This document shows positions 10,182 to 22,477 of a stretch of 64,000 bases of DNA, piece by piece. The notes beneath the pieces were generated by a model that saw only the letters and a list, made by a program, of their open reading frames with translations, had not been told where the DNA came from and did no database searches. The translations under genes and the position numbers were made by a program. The stretch is from Variovorax sp. EL159 (GTDB lineage Bacteria; Pseudomonadota; Gammaproteobacteria; Burkholderiales; Burkholderiaceae_C), in NCBI RefSeq assembly GCF_900100965.1, contig NZ_FMUJ01000001.1, positions 1,226,272 to 1,290,271 on the forward strand, given 5' to 3'. Positions within the stretch are counted from its first letter, which is position 1; every line of letters begins with the position of its first letter.

Positions 10182-11525
10182 ATGAAGCCGGTCGTGGCCC
10201 TGGTCGGGCGTCCCAACGTCGGCAAGTCGACGCTGTTCAACCGCCTGACCCAGACGCGCGACGCCATCGTCGCCGACTTCGCCGGCCTCACGCGCGACCG
10301 CCATTACGGCAACGGTCGCCTGGGCAAGCACGAGTTCATCGTGATCGACACCGGCGGTTTCGAGCCCGACGCGGGCAGCGGCATCTACAAGGAAATGGCC
10401 AAGCAGACGCGGCAGGCCGTGGCTGAAGCCGATGTGGTGATCTTCGTAGTCGATGCCCGCGAAGGCCTCTCGGCGCAAGACCACGACATCGCCAACGAAC
10501 TGCGCCGGCTCGGCAAGCCCTGCGTGCTGGCGGCCAACAAGGCCGAGGGCATGCATGACGGCACCAAGCTCGTGGACTTCTACGAGCTGGGTTTCGGCGA
10601 CGTGCACGGCGTGTCTGCCGCGCACGGGCAGGGCATGCGCGACCTGATCGAACTGGCGCTCGAGCCGCTGCATTTGCCCGATCCGGACGATGAAGCGGAC
10701 GAGGACGACGCCAACAAGCCGATCAAGCTTGCGGTGGCCGGGCGGCCCAACGTGGGCAAGTCCACGCTGATCAATACCTGGCTCGGTGAAGAGCGGCTGG
10801 TGGCCTTCGACATGCCGGGCACCACGCGCGATGCCATCTCTGTGCCCTTCGAGCGCAATGGCCAGCACTTCGAACTGATCGACACGGCCGGCTTGCGTCG
10901 CAAGGGCAAGGTGTTCGAGGCGATCGAGAAGTTCTCGGTGGTCAAGACGCTGCAGGCCATCGAATCGGCCAATGTCGTGCTGCTGCTGCTCGATGCGACG
11001 CAAGGTGTGACTGATCAAGATGCGCACATTGCGGGCTACATCCTCGAAAGCGGCCGCGCGGTGGTGATCGCCATCAACAAATGGGATGCGGTCGACAGCT
11101 ATCAGCGCGAGCAGATTCAGCGGCAGATCGAAACGCGGCTGCCGTTCCTGAAATTTGCGGCCTTGCATTTCATTTCTGCCATCAAGCGCCAGGGCTTGGG
11201 CCCGGTGTGGCAGGCCATTGCGCAGGCCCACAAATCGGCCACGCGCAAGATGTCGACCCCGGTGCTGACCCGGTTGCTGCTGGAGGCGGTGCAATTCCAG
11301 GCGCCCAAGCGGGGTGGCATGTTCCGCCCCAAGCTGCGTTATGCGCACCAGGGTGGCATGAATCCGCCGGTGATCATCATTCACGGCAATTCGCTGGAGC
11401 ACGTGACGGAGGCGTACAAGCGCTTTCTCGAAGGCCGTTTCCGCAAGGAATTCGATCTTGTCGGCACGCCTTTGCGAATCCAGTTCAAGAGCTCTGCAAA
11501 CCCGTTTGCTGACAAAGACGATTGA
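10182..11525 (+). CDS. der: Ribosome biogenesis GTPase Der (EngA)
   Basis: Der is an essential GTPase with two tandem G domains that acts in late maturation of the 50S subunit. The 447-residue product shows G1 motifs GRPNVGKST at the N-terminus (about 8-16) and again at about 187-195, with NKAE and NKWD G4 motifs, followed by a KH-like C-terminal domain ([38 protein letters not shown]). The start chosen ([17 protein letters not shown]) matches the family; an ATG 29 bases upstream is out of frame. Confidence 0.97.
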   Translation: MKPVVALVGRPNVGKSTLFNRLTQTRDAIVADFAGLTRDRHYGNGRLGKHEFIVIDTGGFEPDAGSGIYKEMAKQTRQAVAEADVVIFVVDAREGLSAQDHDIANELRRLGKPCVLAANKAEGMHDGTKLVDFYELGFGDVHGVSAAHGQGMRDLIELALEPLHLPDPDDEADEDDANKPIKLAVAGRPNVGKSTLINTWLGEERLVAFDMPGTTRDAISVPFERNGQHFELIDTAGLRRKGKVFEAIEKFSVVKTLQAIESANVVLLLLDATQGVTDQDAHIAGYILESGRAVVIAINKWDAVDSYQREQIQRQIETRLPFLKFAALHFISAIKRQGLGPVWQAIAQAHKSATRKMSTPVLTRLLLEAVQFQAPKRGGMFRPKLRYAHQGGMNPPVIIIHGNSLEHVTEAYKRFLEGRFRKEFDLVGTPLRIQFKSSANPFADKDD

Positions 11526-11689
11526 GCGGGCTTGAGCGCCGATGGCTGCCGATGAGTTGCAGCAGGTGCAGAAGTTCCCTCTTTTGAGTGCCGTTATTTT
11601 CTCAAGGCTTTTGACCCCGGTTGCTGCAGCGCAGAAACCCTGTGTTAAGGTCTTCTCTCCAACAACTACTCTTGAACACGGAGAATATC

Positions 11690-11935
11690 GTGAGCAATAA
11701 AGGGCAACTTCTGCAAGACCCGTTTCTGAACACCTTGCGTCGTGAGCATGTGCCGGTTTCCATTTATTTGGTGAACGGTATCAAGCTGCAAGGCCAGATC
11801 GAGTCTTTTGACCAATACGTCGTGTTGCTTCGCAATACTGTGACGCAGATGGTCTACAAGCACGCCATTTCCACCATCGTGCCGGGTCGTGCCGTCAACT
11901 TCTCGGCTGCCGAGAACGACGACGCCGCAGCCTGA
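11690..11935 (+). CDS. hfq: RNA chaperone Hfq
   Basis: Hfq is the hexameric Sm-like protein that pairs small RNAs with mRNAs. The 81-residue product contains the Sm1 ([26 protein letters not shown]) and Sm2 ([12 protein letters not shown]) motifs. The start is GTG at 11690, preceded by CACGGAGAA; an upstream in-frame start at 11621 would add 23 residues not seen in Hfq. The C-terminal tail is short and ends ENDDAAA. A clear intrinsic terminator follows at 11944-11971, so hfq can be made independently of hflX. Confidence 0.96.
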   Translation: MSNKGQLLQDPFLNTLRREHVPVSIYLVNGIKLQGQIESFDQYVVLLRNTVTQMVYKHAISTIVPGRAVNFSAAENDDAAA

Positions 11936-11943
11936 TCGCGCGG

Positions 11944-11971
11944 AGCGCGGCGGCTTGCCGTCGCGCTTTTT
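11944..11971 (+). terminator. Rho-independent terminator of hfq
   Basis: A 10-bp stem (11944-11953 with 11958-11967, one G-U pair), loop CTTG, is followed directly by five T residues. It lies 9 bases after the hfq stop and 19 bases before the hflX start, so it probably attenuates read-through from hfq into the hflX-hflK-hflC genes. Confidence 0.85.
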
Positions 11972-11989
11972 CCCTATTTCTGATCCCGC

Positions 11990-13159
<1,170 letters not shown>

Positions 13160-13197
13160 TTGGGCACAATCCCGCCACTGACAAGAGAACAAAGCGA

Positions 13198-14601
13198 ATG
13201 AATTCAAAGCCAGCGCGGAGAGGGTTTCTGGGCATGTTCAACCTGAACGATGGCCGGTGGGGTCGTGGCGACGAGCCATCCTCCAACGGCGACCGTCCGG
13301 CCGGCAACCGCCCCCCTGATGCCAATCCCCCGGGCGCACCGACGCCTCCGCCCTCGGGCAACAACAACGGCGACCGCCCCCGCGGTCAAGGCCCCAACCA
13401 GGGGCCGCCCGATCTTGATGAACTCTGGCGCGACCTCAATCGCAAGCTCGGCGGTTTCTTCGGCGGCGGCAAGGGCGGTGGCAATCGTCCCAATGGTGGC
13501 AACAGCAATGGTGGCGGCAATGGCTTCAAGCCCGACATGAAGAACGCAGGTTTCGGCCTTGGCCTTGTGCTGGGCGTGGCGGTCCTGATCTGGCTGGGCA
13601 CCGGCTTCTTCATCGTGAACGAAGGCCAGCAGGCCGTCGTGACCCAGTTTGGTCGCTACAAGACCACCGTGGGCGCCGGCTTCAATTGGCGCCTGCCGTA
13701 CCCGATCCAGCGCCACGAAGTGGTCGTGACCACGCAGATTCGCTCCACCGACGTGGGGCGCGACGCGATCGTCCGTTCCACCGGCCTGCGCGAGTCGGCC
13801 ATGCTGACCGAAGACGAGAACATCGTCGAAATCAAATTCGCCGTGCAGTACCGCCTGAGCGATGCGCGCGCCTGGCTCTACGAGAGCAAGTCGCCCGCCG
13901 AAACCGTTGTGCAGGTGGCTGAAACCGCCGTGCGCGAAGTCGTCGGCAAGATGAAGATGGATGCGGCGCTCGCCGAAGAGCGCGACCAGATTTCGCCGCG
14001 CGTGCGTGCGCTGATGCAGACCATCCTCGACCGCTACAAGGTCGGCGTCGAAGTCGTCGGCATCAACCTGCAGCAAGGTGGTGTGCGTCCGCCCGAACAG
14101 GTGCAGGCTGCATTCGACGACGTGCTCAAGGCCGGCCAAGAGCGCGAACGCGCCAAGAACGAAGCCCAGGCCTACGCCAACAACGTGGTGCCGCTTGCGA
14201 CGGGTACGGCATCGCGCCTCAAGGAAGAGTCCGAAGCCTACAAGGCGCGGATCGTTGCCCAGGCGCAAGGTGATGCCGGCCGCTTCAGTGCCGTGTTGGC
14301 CGAGTACCAGAAGGCGCCGCAGGTCACCCGCGACCGCATGTACACGGACGCCATGCAGCAAATCTACGCCAGCACCACGAAGGTGCTGGTCGACAGCAAG
14401 CAGGGCTCCAACCTGTTGTATCTGCCACTCGACAAGCTGATGCAGCTGAGCGGCAACAGCGCGGCGGCGACGCCCGTCGATGCGGCCAGCTCCAGCGCGG
14501 CCAACGCCGCGCCGACCCAGTCCTCGGTGATTCCGGTGGCGCCTGTGACGAGCGACGTGCGCGCCCGCGACGGCCGCTCGCGTGACCGCGACGTGCGTTG
14601 A
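13198..14601 (+). CDS. hflK: FtsH regulator subunit HflK (SPFH/stomatin family)
   Basis: HflK and HflC form the large membrane cage that surrounds the FtsH protease and controls its access to membrane substrates. The 467-residue product has a Pro/Gly/Asn-rich cytoplasmic arm (about 1-110), one membrane helix (AGFGLGLVLGVAVLIWLGTGFFIV), the SPFH domain (VVTQFGRYKTTVGAGFNWRLPYPIQ) and a long helical segment with Ala/Glu/Lys repeats before an Ala/Ser/Pro tail. The ATG at 13198 (MNSKPARRGFLGMFNLNDGRWGRG) is preferred to a TTG at 13156 that overlaps hflX. hflC follows after 17 bases. Confidence 0.94.
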   Translation: MNSKPARRGFLGMFNLNDGRWGRGDEPSSNGDRPAGNRPPDANPPGAPTPPPSGNNNGDRPRGQGPNQGPPDLDELWRDLNRKLGGFFGGGKGGGNRPNGGNSNGGGNGFKPDMKNAGFGLGLVLGVAVLIWLGTGFFIVNEGQQAVVTQFGRYKTTVGAGFNWRLPYPIQRHEVVVTTQIRSTDVGRDAIVRSTGLRESAMLTEDENIVEIKFAVQYRLSDARAWLYESKSPAETVVQVAETAVREVVGKMKMDAALAEERDQISPRVRALMQTILDRYKVGVEVVGINLQQGGVRPPEQVQAAFDDVLKAGQERERAKNEAQAYANNVVPLATGTASRLKEESEAYKARIVAQAQGDAGRFSAVLAEYQKAPQVTRDRMYTDAMQQIYASTTKVLVDSKQGSNLLYLPLDKLMQLSGNSAAATPVDAASSSAANAAPTQSSVIPVAPVTSDVRARDGRSRDRDVR

Positions 14602-14618
14602 GAAAGGCCTAGAAGAAC

Positions 14619-15518
14619 ATGAACAGAATCGGATTCATCGCATCGTCGATCCTCGTCTTGCTCGTGCTGTTGAGCTCGACCCTTTTCGTGGTCGACCAGC
14701 GCCAGTTCGGCGTGGTCTATGCCCTTGGCCAGATCAAGCAGGTCATTACGGAGCCGGGCCTCAACTTCAAGCTGCCGCCGCCGTTCCAGAACGTGTCGTA
14801 CATCGACAAGCGCCTGCTGACGCTGTCCAGCCTCGACACCGAGCCCATGCTGACTGCAGAAAAGCAGCGCGTGGTGATCGATTGGTACGTGCGCTGGCGT
14901 ATCTCCGATCCGCAGGCTTACATCCGCAACGTCGGCCTCGACGAAAACGCGGGTGCCATGCAACTCAACCGCGTGGTGCGCAATGCGTTCCAGGAAAACA
15001 TCAACAAGCGCACCGTGCGTGACTTGATCTCGGTGCGCCGCGAGGCCCTGATGGCCGACGTGCAGCGCGAAGTGCTGTCGGTGGTGAAGGGCGCCAAGCC
15101 TTGGGGCGTGGATATCGTCGACGTGCGGATCACCCGTGTCGACTACGTCGAAGCCATCACCGAATCGGTCTATCGCCGCATGGAAGCCGAGCGCAAGCGC
15201 GTTGCCAACGAGCTGCGTTCGACCGGTACGGCCGAAGGCGAAAAGATCCGTGCCGATGCCGACCGCCAGCGCGAAGTGATCGTGGCGAATGCCTACCGCG
15301 ATGCGCAGAAGATCAAGGGCGAGGGCGATGCCCAGGCCGCTTCGGCCTACGGCGAGGCTTTTGGCCGCGACCCGCAATTCGCCCAGTTCTATCGTAGCCT
15401 CGAGGCTTACAAGCAGAGCTTCAACAAGAAGAGCGACGTGCTGGTGCTCGATCCGTCGTCGGACTTCTTCCGGGCCATGCAGGGCTCGGGATCGACCACC
15501 AACGCGCCTCGTCGTTGA
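14619..15518 (+). CDS. hflC: FtsH regulator subunit HflC
   Basis: HflC is the partner of HflK in the SPFH-domain complex around FtsH. The 299-residue product starts with an uncleaved membrane anchor (IGFIASSILVLLVLLSSTLFVVDQRQFGVVYALGQIK), then the SPFH domain and a helical Glu/Ala/Lys-rich segment (RKRVANELRSTGTAEGEKIRADADRQREVIVANAYRDAQKIKGEGDAQAASAYGEAFG). Length and order are typical. A small DUF2065 gene follows after 13 bases. Confidence 0.95.
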   Translation: MNRIGFIASSILVLLVLLSSTLFVVDQRQFGVVYALGQIKQVITEPGLNFKLPPPFQNVSYIDKRLLTLSSLDTEPMLTAEKQRVVIDWYVRWRISDPQAYIRNVGLDENAGAMQLNRVVRNAFQENINKRTVRDLISVRREALMADVQREVLSVVKGAKPWGVDIVDVRITRVDYVEAITESVYRRMEAERKRVANELRSTGTAEGEKIRADADRQREVIVANAYRDAQKIKGEGDAQAASAYGEAFGRDPQFAQFYRSLEAYKQSFNKKSDVLVLDPSSDFFRAMQGSGSTTNAPRR

Positions 15519-15531
15519 TTCGTTCGGAGCC

Positions 15532-15720
15532 GTGAGCGCCGACACATTCTGGAGCGCGCTGGCGCTCGTCCTGGTGATCGAAGGCATCCTGCCTTTCGTG
15601 TCGCCAGGAGGGTGGCGGCGCGGCTTCGGGCAGCTCATGCAGCTGCGCGACGGCCAGCTCCGTTTCTTTGGACTTTGCAGCATCTTGCTGGGTTTGGCAC
15701 TCCTTTGGGTCTTGGGGTAG
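15532..15720 (+). CDS. DUF2065 small membrane protein
   Basis: A 62-residue protein starting at GTG 15532 with two predicted membrane helices (FWSALALVLVIEGILPFVSP and FGLCSILLGLALLWVLG) separated by a basic loop (GGWRRGFGQLMQLRDGQLR). This is the DUF2065 family, which in beta-proteobacteria lies between hflC and hisZ. Its function is unknown; the context suggests a small accessory of the HflKC-FtsH complex, but that is an inference. The frame is open far upstream, but the upstream part only shadows hflC. Confidence 0.85.
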   Translation: MSADTFWSALALVLVIEGILPFVSPGGWRRGFGQLMQLRDGQLRFFGLCSILLGLALLWVLG

Positions 15721-15764
15721 CGCGGTCCCGGTAGAATCCCGGTTTAACCACGCCCCCGATTCCC

Positions 15765-16925
15765 ATGTCCGCCTGGGTCCTCCCGGATCACATTGCCGAT
15801 GTGCTGCCTTCCGAGGCGCGCCACATCGAAGAACTTCGACGCCAGCTGCTCGATACCGCCCGTGGCTATGGCTACGAGCTGGTGATGCCGCCGCTGCTCG
15901 AGCATCTCGAGTCGTTGCTGTCCGGCACCGGCGAGGCGCTCGACCTCCAAACCTTCAAGCTCGTCGACCAGCTCTCCGGCCGCAGCATGGGCCTTCGAGC
16001 CGACACCACCCCCCAGGTGGCGCGCATCGATGCCCACCTGCTGAACCGCGAAGGCGTGACCCGCCTGTGCTACTGCGGCCCGGTGCTCCACACCCGGCCC
16101 GATCGGCCGCACGCCACCCGCGAGCCGCTGCAGTTCGGTGCCGAGATCTACGGCCATGCCGGCCTCGAGGCCGACACCGAAACCCTGTTGCTGGCGCTCG
16201 ATTGCCTCGACGCCGCCGGTTTGCGCGACGGCGTCATCGTCGACCTGGCCGATGCCCGCATCGTGCGCGCGCTGTTCGCCGGCGTGCCGGTCGACGGAGC
16301 AGCGCTGGCTCGAGTGCATGCGGCGCTGGCCGCCAAGGACGCGAGCGAGCTGCAGTCGCTCACCAAGGATTTCCCCGCAGCCTCGCGCGACGGGCTGCGG
16401 ACGCTGGTCCAGCTGTACGGCGACGTGTCGGTGCTGGACGAGGCCGCCAAAGCCCTGAAAGGCACGCCCGCCGTGGGCGCCGCGCTGGCCGACCTGAAGC
16501 TGCTTGCAGCCGGCCTGAGCGGCGTCGCGGGCCGCCAGATCAGCTTCGACCTGGCAGACCTGCGCGGCTATGCCTACTACAGCGGCATGCGCTTCGGCAT
16601 CTACGTGCCGGGCGCGGCCGACTCGCTGGTGCGCGGCGGCCGTTATGACGAGGTGGGCGCCGTGTTCGGCCGCAACCGTCCGGCCGTCGGCTTCAGCCTG
16701 GACGTGCGCGAACTGGTCGGCGTGCTGCCGGCCCGTCCGCTGCGCGCCGCGATCCGTGCGCCCTGGAGCGACGCGGCCGGGCTGCGGCAGGCCATTGCCC
16801 AATTGCGCAAGGCCGGTGAAACGGTTGTCTGCGTGCTGCCGGGACACGGCAGCGAAATCGATGAATTTCACTGTGACCGCGAGCTCGTCGAGCAAGCGGG
16901 CCAGTGGAATGTCCGAGCGATCTGA
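15765..16925 (+). CDS. hisZ: ATP phosphoribosyltransferase regulatory subunit HisZ
   Basis: HisZ is a catalytically inactive HisRS paralogue that combines with short-form HisG to give active, histidine-regulated ATP phosphoribosyltransferase, the first step of histidine synthesis. The 386-residue product keeps the class II synthetase core ([115 protein letters not shown]) and lacks the anticodon-binding domain. True HisS is at 6962-8272. The location before purA is conserved. An AT-rich TAGAAT box lies at about 15731, a possible promoter element. Confidence 0.93.
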   Translation: MSAWVLPDHIADVLPSEARHIEELRRQLLDTARGYGYELVMPPLLEHLESLLSGTGEALDLQTFKLVDQLSGRSMGLRADTTPQVARIDAHLLNREGVTRLCYCGPVLHTRPDRPHATREPLQFGAEIYGHAGLEADTETLLLALDCLDAAGLRDGVIVDLADARIVRALFAGVPVDGAALARVHAALAAKDASELQSLTKDFPAASRDGLRTLVQLYGDVSVLDEAAKALKGTPAVGAALADLKLLAAGLSGVAGRQISFDLADLRGYAYYSGMRFGIYVPGAADSLVRGGRYDEVGAVFGRNRPAVGFSLDVRELVGVLPARPLRAAIRAPWSDAAGLRQAIAQLRKAGETVVCVLPGHGSEIDEFHCDRELVEQAGQWNVRAI

Positions 16926-16933
16926 ATTTTTGA

Positions 16934-18280
<1,347 letters not shown>

Positions 18281-18297
18281 AGAGGAAAAGAAGAACC

Positions 18298-18822
18298 ATG
18301 TTGACCGAAGACGGCAAACATCTCTACGTCAGCTACGACGAGTACCACAACCTGATCGAGAAGCTCGCGATCAAGGTGCACCAGTCGGGCTGGGAGTTCG
18401 ACACCATCCTGTGCCTGGCGCGTGGCGGCATGCGACCGGGCGACGTGCTCTCGCGCATCTTCGACAAGCCGCTGGCCATCATGTCGACCAGCTCGTACCG
18501 CGCCGATGCCGGCACGGTGCAGGGCCATCTCGACATCGCGCGCTTCATCACCACGCCCAAGGGCGAGATCGCCGGCAAGGTGCTGCTGGTCGACGACCTG
18601 GCCGATTCGGGCCACACGCTGCACGCGGTGATGGACATGCTGCGCAACAACTACAAGCCGATCACCGAGCTGCGCAGCGCCGTGATCTGGACCAAGGCGC
18701 TGTCGACCTTCACCCCCGACTACTCGGTGGAGTACCTGGCGACGAACCCCTGGATCCATCAGCCCTTCGAGGGCTACGACTCGCTCGGCGCTGAAAAGCT
18801 GCTCGAGAAGTGGTCGGTCTGA
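18298..18822 (+). CDS. Purine phosphoribosyltransferase-like protein
   Basis: A 174-residue type I phosphoribosyltransferase. The PRPP-binding motif is seen as VLLVDDLADSGHTLHAVMDM (about residues 96-114), and the N-terminal half has ILCLARGGMRPGDVLSRIFDKPLAIMSTSSYR, the fold typical of hypoxanthine/xanthine-guanine salvage enzymes. Its place after purA supports a role in purine salvage, but the base specificity cannot be read from sequence. The start ATG at 18298 is preceded by AAGAGGAAAAGAAG. A stem-loop follows at 18829-18848. Confidence 0.85.
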   Translation: MLTEDGKHLYVSYDEYHNLIEKLAIKVHQSGWEFDTILCLARGGMRPGDVLSRIFDKPLAIMSTSSYRADAGTVQGHLDIARFITTPKGEIAGKVLLVDDLADSGHTLHAVMDMLRNNYKPITELRSAVIWTKALSTFTPDYSVEYLATNPWIHQPFEGYDSLGAEKLLEKWSV

Positions 18823-18828
18823 CCACGC

Positions 18829-18848
18829 CCTGAGCCAGCAGGCTCAGG
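18829..18848. terminator. Perfect stem-loop between convergent genes
   Basis: CCTGAGCC (18829-18836), loop AGCA, GGCTCAGG (18841-18848). The perfect 8-bp stem begins 6 bases after the phosphoribosyltransferase stop and includes the stop codon of the minus-strand methyltransferase. There is no T run, so it could be a weak bidirectional terminator or an mRNA 3'-end stabiliser. Confidence 0.5.
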
Positions 18849-19794
18849 TGCGCCGCAGCACTTCGGTCGCTTCCATCGCGGTGCCCGCAACGGGCCGCCG
18901 CGTGACCTGAAAACGCTGCTGCGGCAACAGCGCTTCAAAGAAGGGCAGGCTCGGCGCGTAGGCGAAGCGGCCGCCCGGTTTCAGAGCTTCCAGCACTTTC
19001 ATGTAGCGCGCCGCATAGGCCGCCGCGGTTCCATCGCGCCGCAGGTGCTGATGCTGGAAGTGGTTGGAAAAAGCCATGTGCGAGATCACCGTGCCCCAGC
19101 TTTGCGGCTGCAGCGGCGCGTCGGCGTCCAGCCAGTCGCCTTGCCAGACGACATGGTCGGGCGCGGCCAGCCGGTCCATTCCCCAGGCCGCGAGTCCGAG
19201 CGTACGCAGATGCCGCACGAGGTGCGCGCCTTCGCCGCAACCCAGGTCGAGGATCGGCTCCGCCAACTGCTGCACATGGATGCCCAGTACTTTCAGCTGG
19301 AGTTCGGCCCGGTACTCGCTGCAGACCGGTTGTGCGAGCGAATCTCCGAAGCGTTCGGCCAGGAGGCCGGTGGACCAGCGCCAGAGCGCCGCGTGGTGCG
19401 CCGCCAGCAAGGGTTGCAAGGCCTGGTCGAGAGGCATCAGGGAAGAGGGCGCAGCCAGCGCCGTGCGCAGCCGCGCCAGCAATTCCCTGTAGATCGGCGC
19501 GGCCGGGGAGCTGTCGATGTCGGCGGGAGACAGGAACTGGTTGTGCCGATAGGCGACCTCACCCAACTGGCGCACGTGCTCCGAGATCCACGCTTCGCGC
19601 ACGGTTTCGTCGTCCAGCAGGTCCAGCATTTCACCGCGCTTCGCCAGCAGCAGCCGGGTCGCCTCTGGGTCGAGCCGCACGAAGCGTTCGCGTGCCGTCT
19701 GGAAGCCCTGCAACGGCAGGCGGCCGAAGCGGGTGAACCTGTCCCGCGAAAGGCGCTGCACGGTCTCGGAAAGCGTTTCGTGGGCGTGCGGCAT
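18844..19794 (-). CDS. Class I SAM-dependent methyltransferase, substrate unknown
   Basis: A 316-residue protein. The N-terminal half is helical (ETVQRLSRDRFTRFGRLPLQGFQTARERFVRLDPEATRLLLAKRGEMLDLLDDE), while the C-terminal half has a Rossmann methyltransferase domain with motif I ILDLGCGEGAHLVRHLRTLG (about residues 184-203) and a later VLEALKPGGRFAYAPSLPFFEALL. No substrate-specific motif is recognised. It is separated by 89 bases from the divergent-looking ATPase gene upstream and is probably transcribed in the same direction from its own or that gene's promoter. Confidence 0.8.
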   Translation of the reverse strand: MPHAHETLSETVQRLSRDRFTRFGRLPLQGFQTARERFVRLDPEATRLLLAKRGEMLDLLDDETVREAWISEHVRQLGEVAYRHNQFLSPADIDSSPAAPIYRELLARLRTALAAPSSLMPLDQALQPLLAAHHAALWRWSTGLLAERFGDSLAQPVCSEYRAELQLKVLGIHVQQLAEPILDLGCGEGAHLVRHLRTLGLAAWGMDRLAAPDHVVWQGDWLDADAPLQPQSWGTVISHMAFSNHFQHQHLRRDGTAAAYAARYMKVLEALKPGGRFAYAPSLPFFEALLPQQRFQVTRRPVAGTAMEATEVLRRT

Positions 19795-19883
19795 GGTCCT
19801 CGGGGATGTCGTGCGGGGGCGCCATCATAGTGATGCCGCCGCGCCGTGGCGAATCGAGCCGCGGAATCGGGCAGAGGTTTTCT

Positions 19884-21401
19884 TCAGCGCTTCTTGCTGC
19901 CGAAGATCCCGCCAAGCACCCCGCGCAGGATTTCCTTGCCGACCGACGTGCCCATGGTGCGCACGGCCGACTTGGCCATGGTCTGCACCAGGCCGTCGTG
20001 CTTTGCACCACGCGGGCCGGTGGTGCCGAAAAGCATGTCGTTGAGCATGCCGCCCATGCCGGAGCCCGAGGCTTCTGTCGCGGGCTTGCTCCCCGGCAGG
20101 GTGGCCGGCGGCGCATCGGGCGCACTGTCGGCGCGGCCCTTGAGCTTTTCATAGGCCGATTCGCGGTCGACCGATTTTTCGTAGACACCGGCCACCAGCG
20201 AATTGGCGATCAGCGCCTTGCGCTGGTCGGTCGTGATCGGGCCGAGCTGGCTGCCCGGTGGCAGCACGAACACGCGCTCGGTCACGCTCGGGCGGCCCTT
20301 GTCGTCGAGGAAGCTCACGAGCGCCTCGCCGACGGCGAGTTCGGTGATGGCGGTCTCGATGTCGAGGCCCGGCTTTTGCCGCATCGTGCTGGCGGCCGCC
20401 TTCACGGCCTTCTGGTCGCGCGGGGTGAAGGCGCGCAGCGCGTGCTGCACGCGGTTGCCCAGCTGGGCCAGCACCGAATCGGGAATGTCGAGCGGGTTCT
20501 GCGTCACGAAATAGACGCCCACGCCCTTGGAGCGCACCAGTCGCACGACCAGCTCGATGCGTTCCACCAGCGCCTTGGGCGCTTCGTTGAACAGCAAATG
20601 GGCTTCGTCGAAGAAGAAGGCCAGCTTGGGCTGCTCGGGGTCGCCGATTTCGGGCAACTGCTCGAACAGCTCCGACAGCATCCACAAGAGGAAGGTCGCG
20701 TACAGGCGCGGCGAATTCATCAGCTTGTCGGCCGCCAGGATGTTGATGACACCCTTGCCGCCCACCGTCTGCATGAAATCGGCGATGTTGAGCATCGGCT
20801 CGCCGAAGAACTTGTCGCCGCCCTGGGTCTCGATCTGCAGCAGCCCGCGCTGGATGGCGCCCACGCTGGCGGCGCTGATGTTGCCGTACTGGGTGGTGAA
20901 CTGGCTGCTGTTTTCGCCCACGTACTGCAGCATCGCGCGCAGGTCTTTCAGGTCGAGCAGCAGCAGGCCGTTGTCGTCGGCGATCTTGAACACCAGGTTC
21001 AGCACGCCGGCCTGGGTGTCGTTCAGGTCGAGCATGCGGCTCAGCAGCAGCGGGCCCATGTCGGAAATGGTGGCGCGCACCGGGTGGCCCTGTTCGCCGA
21101 ACACGTCCCACAGCGTGGCGGGGCAGGCGGAGGGCTCGGGCACCTCGATGCCGCGTTCCTTGAGCGTGGCGGCCAGCTTGTCGCCGATGGCGCCTTTCTG
21201 GCTGATGCCGGTGAGGTCGCCCTTCACGTCGGCCATGAACACCGGCACGCCGATGCTGGACAGTTTCTCGGCCATCGTCTGAAGGGTGACCGTCTTGCCG
21301 GTGCCGGTGGCGCCGGTGATCAGGCCGTGGCGGTTGGCCAGGCTGGGCAGCAGGTTGCACTCGATGGTGTCGTGGCGTGCGATCAGAAGGGGGTCGGCCA
21401 T
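19884..21401 (-). CDS. HerA/YjgR-type ATPase (DUF853)
   Basis: A 505-residue protein of the DUF853/YjgR family, HerA-FtsK-like P-loop ATPases. The Walker A motif is [19 protein letters not shown] (about residues 28-46) and Walker B is [20 protein letters not shown]; a sensor-like [22 protein letters not shown] follows. The C-terminus is Ala/Gly/Ser-rich and ends [10 protein letters not shown]. These proteins are predicted DNA translocases or helicases with no firm role. It is divergent from the pigment-locus ACP gene at 21501, with a shared 99-bp control region. Confidence 0.88.
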   Translation of the reverse strand: MADPLLIARHDTIECNLLPSLANRHGLITGATGTGKTVTLQTMAEKLSSIGVPVFMADVKGDLTGISQKGAIGDKLAATLKERGIEVPEPSACPATLWDVFGEQGHPVRATISDMGPLLLSRMLDLNDTQAGVLNLVFKIADDNGLLLLDLKDLRAMLQYVGENSSQFTTQYGNISAASVGAIQRGLLQIETQGGDKFFGEPMLNIADFMQTVGGKGVINILAADKLMNSPRLYATFLLWMLSELFEQLPEIGDPEQPKLAFFFDEAHLLFNEAPKALVERIELVVRLVRSKGVGVYFVTQNPLDIPDSVLAQLGNRVQHALRAFTPRDQKAVKAAASTMRQKPGLDIETAITELAVGEALVSFLDDKGRPSVTERVFVLPPGSQLGPITTDQRKALIANSLVAGVYEKSVDRESAYEKLKGRADSAPDAPPATLPGSKPATEASGSGMGGMLNDMLFGTTGPRGAKHDGLVQTMAKSAVRTMGTSVGKEILRGVLGGIFGSKKR

Positions 21402-21500
21402 GGGGTGCTCCGTCGTATCGAAACGGGCAGTCTAATCAAGCGGCACTCCTATAATCCACGGCCCGCACGGTAGTTCAGGAAAAAGTTTCAGGAGGTTTTT
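21402..21500. promoter_or_regulatory. Divergent control region with TATAAT box, before the pigment operon
   Basis: This 99-bp gap separates the YjgR-type gene (minus) from the ACP gene (plus). A perfect TATAAT lies at 21450-21455, 50 bases before the ACP start, but no good -35 box is seen 16-18 bases further upstream, so activation may be needed. A strong ribosome-binding site AGGAGG lies at 21490-21495, just ahead of the TTG start at 21501. Confidence 0.45.
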
Positions 21501-21812
21501 TTGTCATCGACTGCTCAGCCCCCCATTCCCGCCACTGGCGACGCGCCAGAACAGTCGCCGATTGAAAAAGAGCTGGCCGTGCTGCTTGTGAACGCGCTCA
21601 ATCTCGAGGTGGCTCCCGAGGAGATCGTGCCGACCGCTCCGCTGTATGGCGAAGGCCTTGGGCTCGACTCTATCGACATTCTCGAAGTCGCCCTCGAAGT
21701 CTCGCGGCGCTATGGTTTCCAGCTGCGTTCGGACGACGAACGCAACCAGCAGATCTTTCAGTCGCTGCGCACGCTCGCGACCCACGTCGCACAGCATCGC
21801 GCCGCTTCCTGA
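21501..21812 (+). CDS. Acyl carrier protein of the aryl polyene-type locus
   Basis: A 103-residue phosphopantetheine-binding protein. The attachment motif is GLGLDSIDILEVALEV, with Ser at about residue 57. The start is TTG at 21501, chosen because a strong AGGAGG precedes it and no other start gives a complete ACP. It opens an operon of ten genes with overlaps or tiny gaps down to 31016. In aryl polyene and xanthomonadin clusters two ACPs are common; only one is seen here. The role as carrier of the growing polyene chain is inferred from context. Confidence 0.9.
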   Translation: MSSTAQPPIPATGDAPEQSPIEKELAVLLVNALNLEVAPEEIVPTAPLYGEGLGLDSIDILEVALEVSRRYGFQLRSDDERNQQIFQSLRTLATHVAQHRAAS

Positions 21813-21817
21813 TCCCC

Positions 21818-22462
21818 ATGTCACGATGGCGACTGGCACTCCTGCTGCTGGTGGGAGTCGCCTATGCCGGGCTCTCTCACTGGATGACCCTGTTCCACGC
21901 CACGGCGCCGTGGGCGGTGGTGGTGTTGCTCGGACCTCTCTGGCTCGCCGCGATGGGCCTTGCCGCCAGCTGGTTCGGCCGCTGGGGCTTCGTTGCCGTC
22001 GCGGTGCTGGGCATCGGTGGCTTTGCGCTTGTGTTCCTGGGTGAAGCGGGCGACCCCAACCGTCTCTATGTTCTGCAGCACGTGGCCATCAACAGCGCGT
22101 TGTGCGGCTGGTTCGGCTCCACGCTGCGCGGCAACAGCACGCCGCTGATCACACAGTTCGCCCAGCGCGTTCATCCGCTCAAGGGCCACATGTTGGCCTA
22201 CACCACGCAGCTCACGCGCATCTGGACGGGGTACTTCGCCGTCGTCGTCGTGGCGTCGATCGTGATCTACATGACACGGCCGTTTTCTGACTGGTCGCTG
22301 TTCGCCAACGTGCTGTCGCCGGTGATGGTGGCGGTGCTCTTCGTGGGCGAGCATCTGGTGCGTTACCGGCTGCATCCCGAGTTCGAGCGCACGCGCCTGG
22401 TGGATGCGGTGCGTGCGTTCTACGGCACCTCGTCGGTGGACCACGGCGCCGGCGGCCGATAA
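21818..22462 (+). CDS. COG4648-type integral membrane protein of the aryl polyene-type locus
   Basis: A 214-residue protein with about five predicted membrane helices (for example LALLLLVGVAYAGLSHWMTLF, AVVVLLGPLWLAAMGLAASWF, WGFVAVAVLGIGGFALVFLG and WTGYFAVVVVASIVIYMT) and a basic C-terminal tail. Small membrane proteins of this family (COG4648) lie beside the ACP and AMP-ligase genes in aryl polyene clusters; their biochemical role is not known. It starts 5 bases after the ACP stop. Confidence 0.75.
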   Translation: MSRWRLALLLLVGVAYAGLSHWMTLFHATAPWAVVVLLGPLWLAAMGLAASWFGRWGFVAVAVLGIGGFALVFLGEAGDPNRLYVLQHVAINSALCGWFGSTLRGNSTPLITQFAQRVHPLKGHMLAYTTQLTRIWTGYFAVVVVASIVIYMTRPFSDWSLFANVLSPVMVAVLFVGEHLVRYRLHPEFERTRLVDAVRAFYGTSSVDHGAGGR

Positions 22463-22477
22463 ACAGGCACAGCCCGC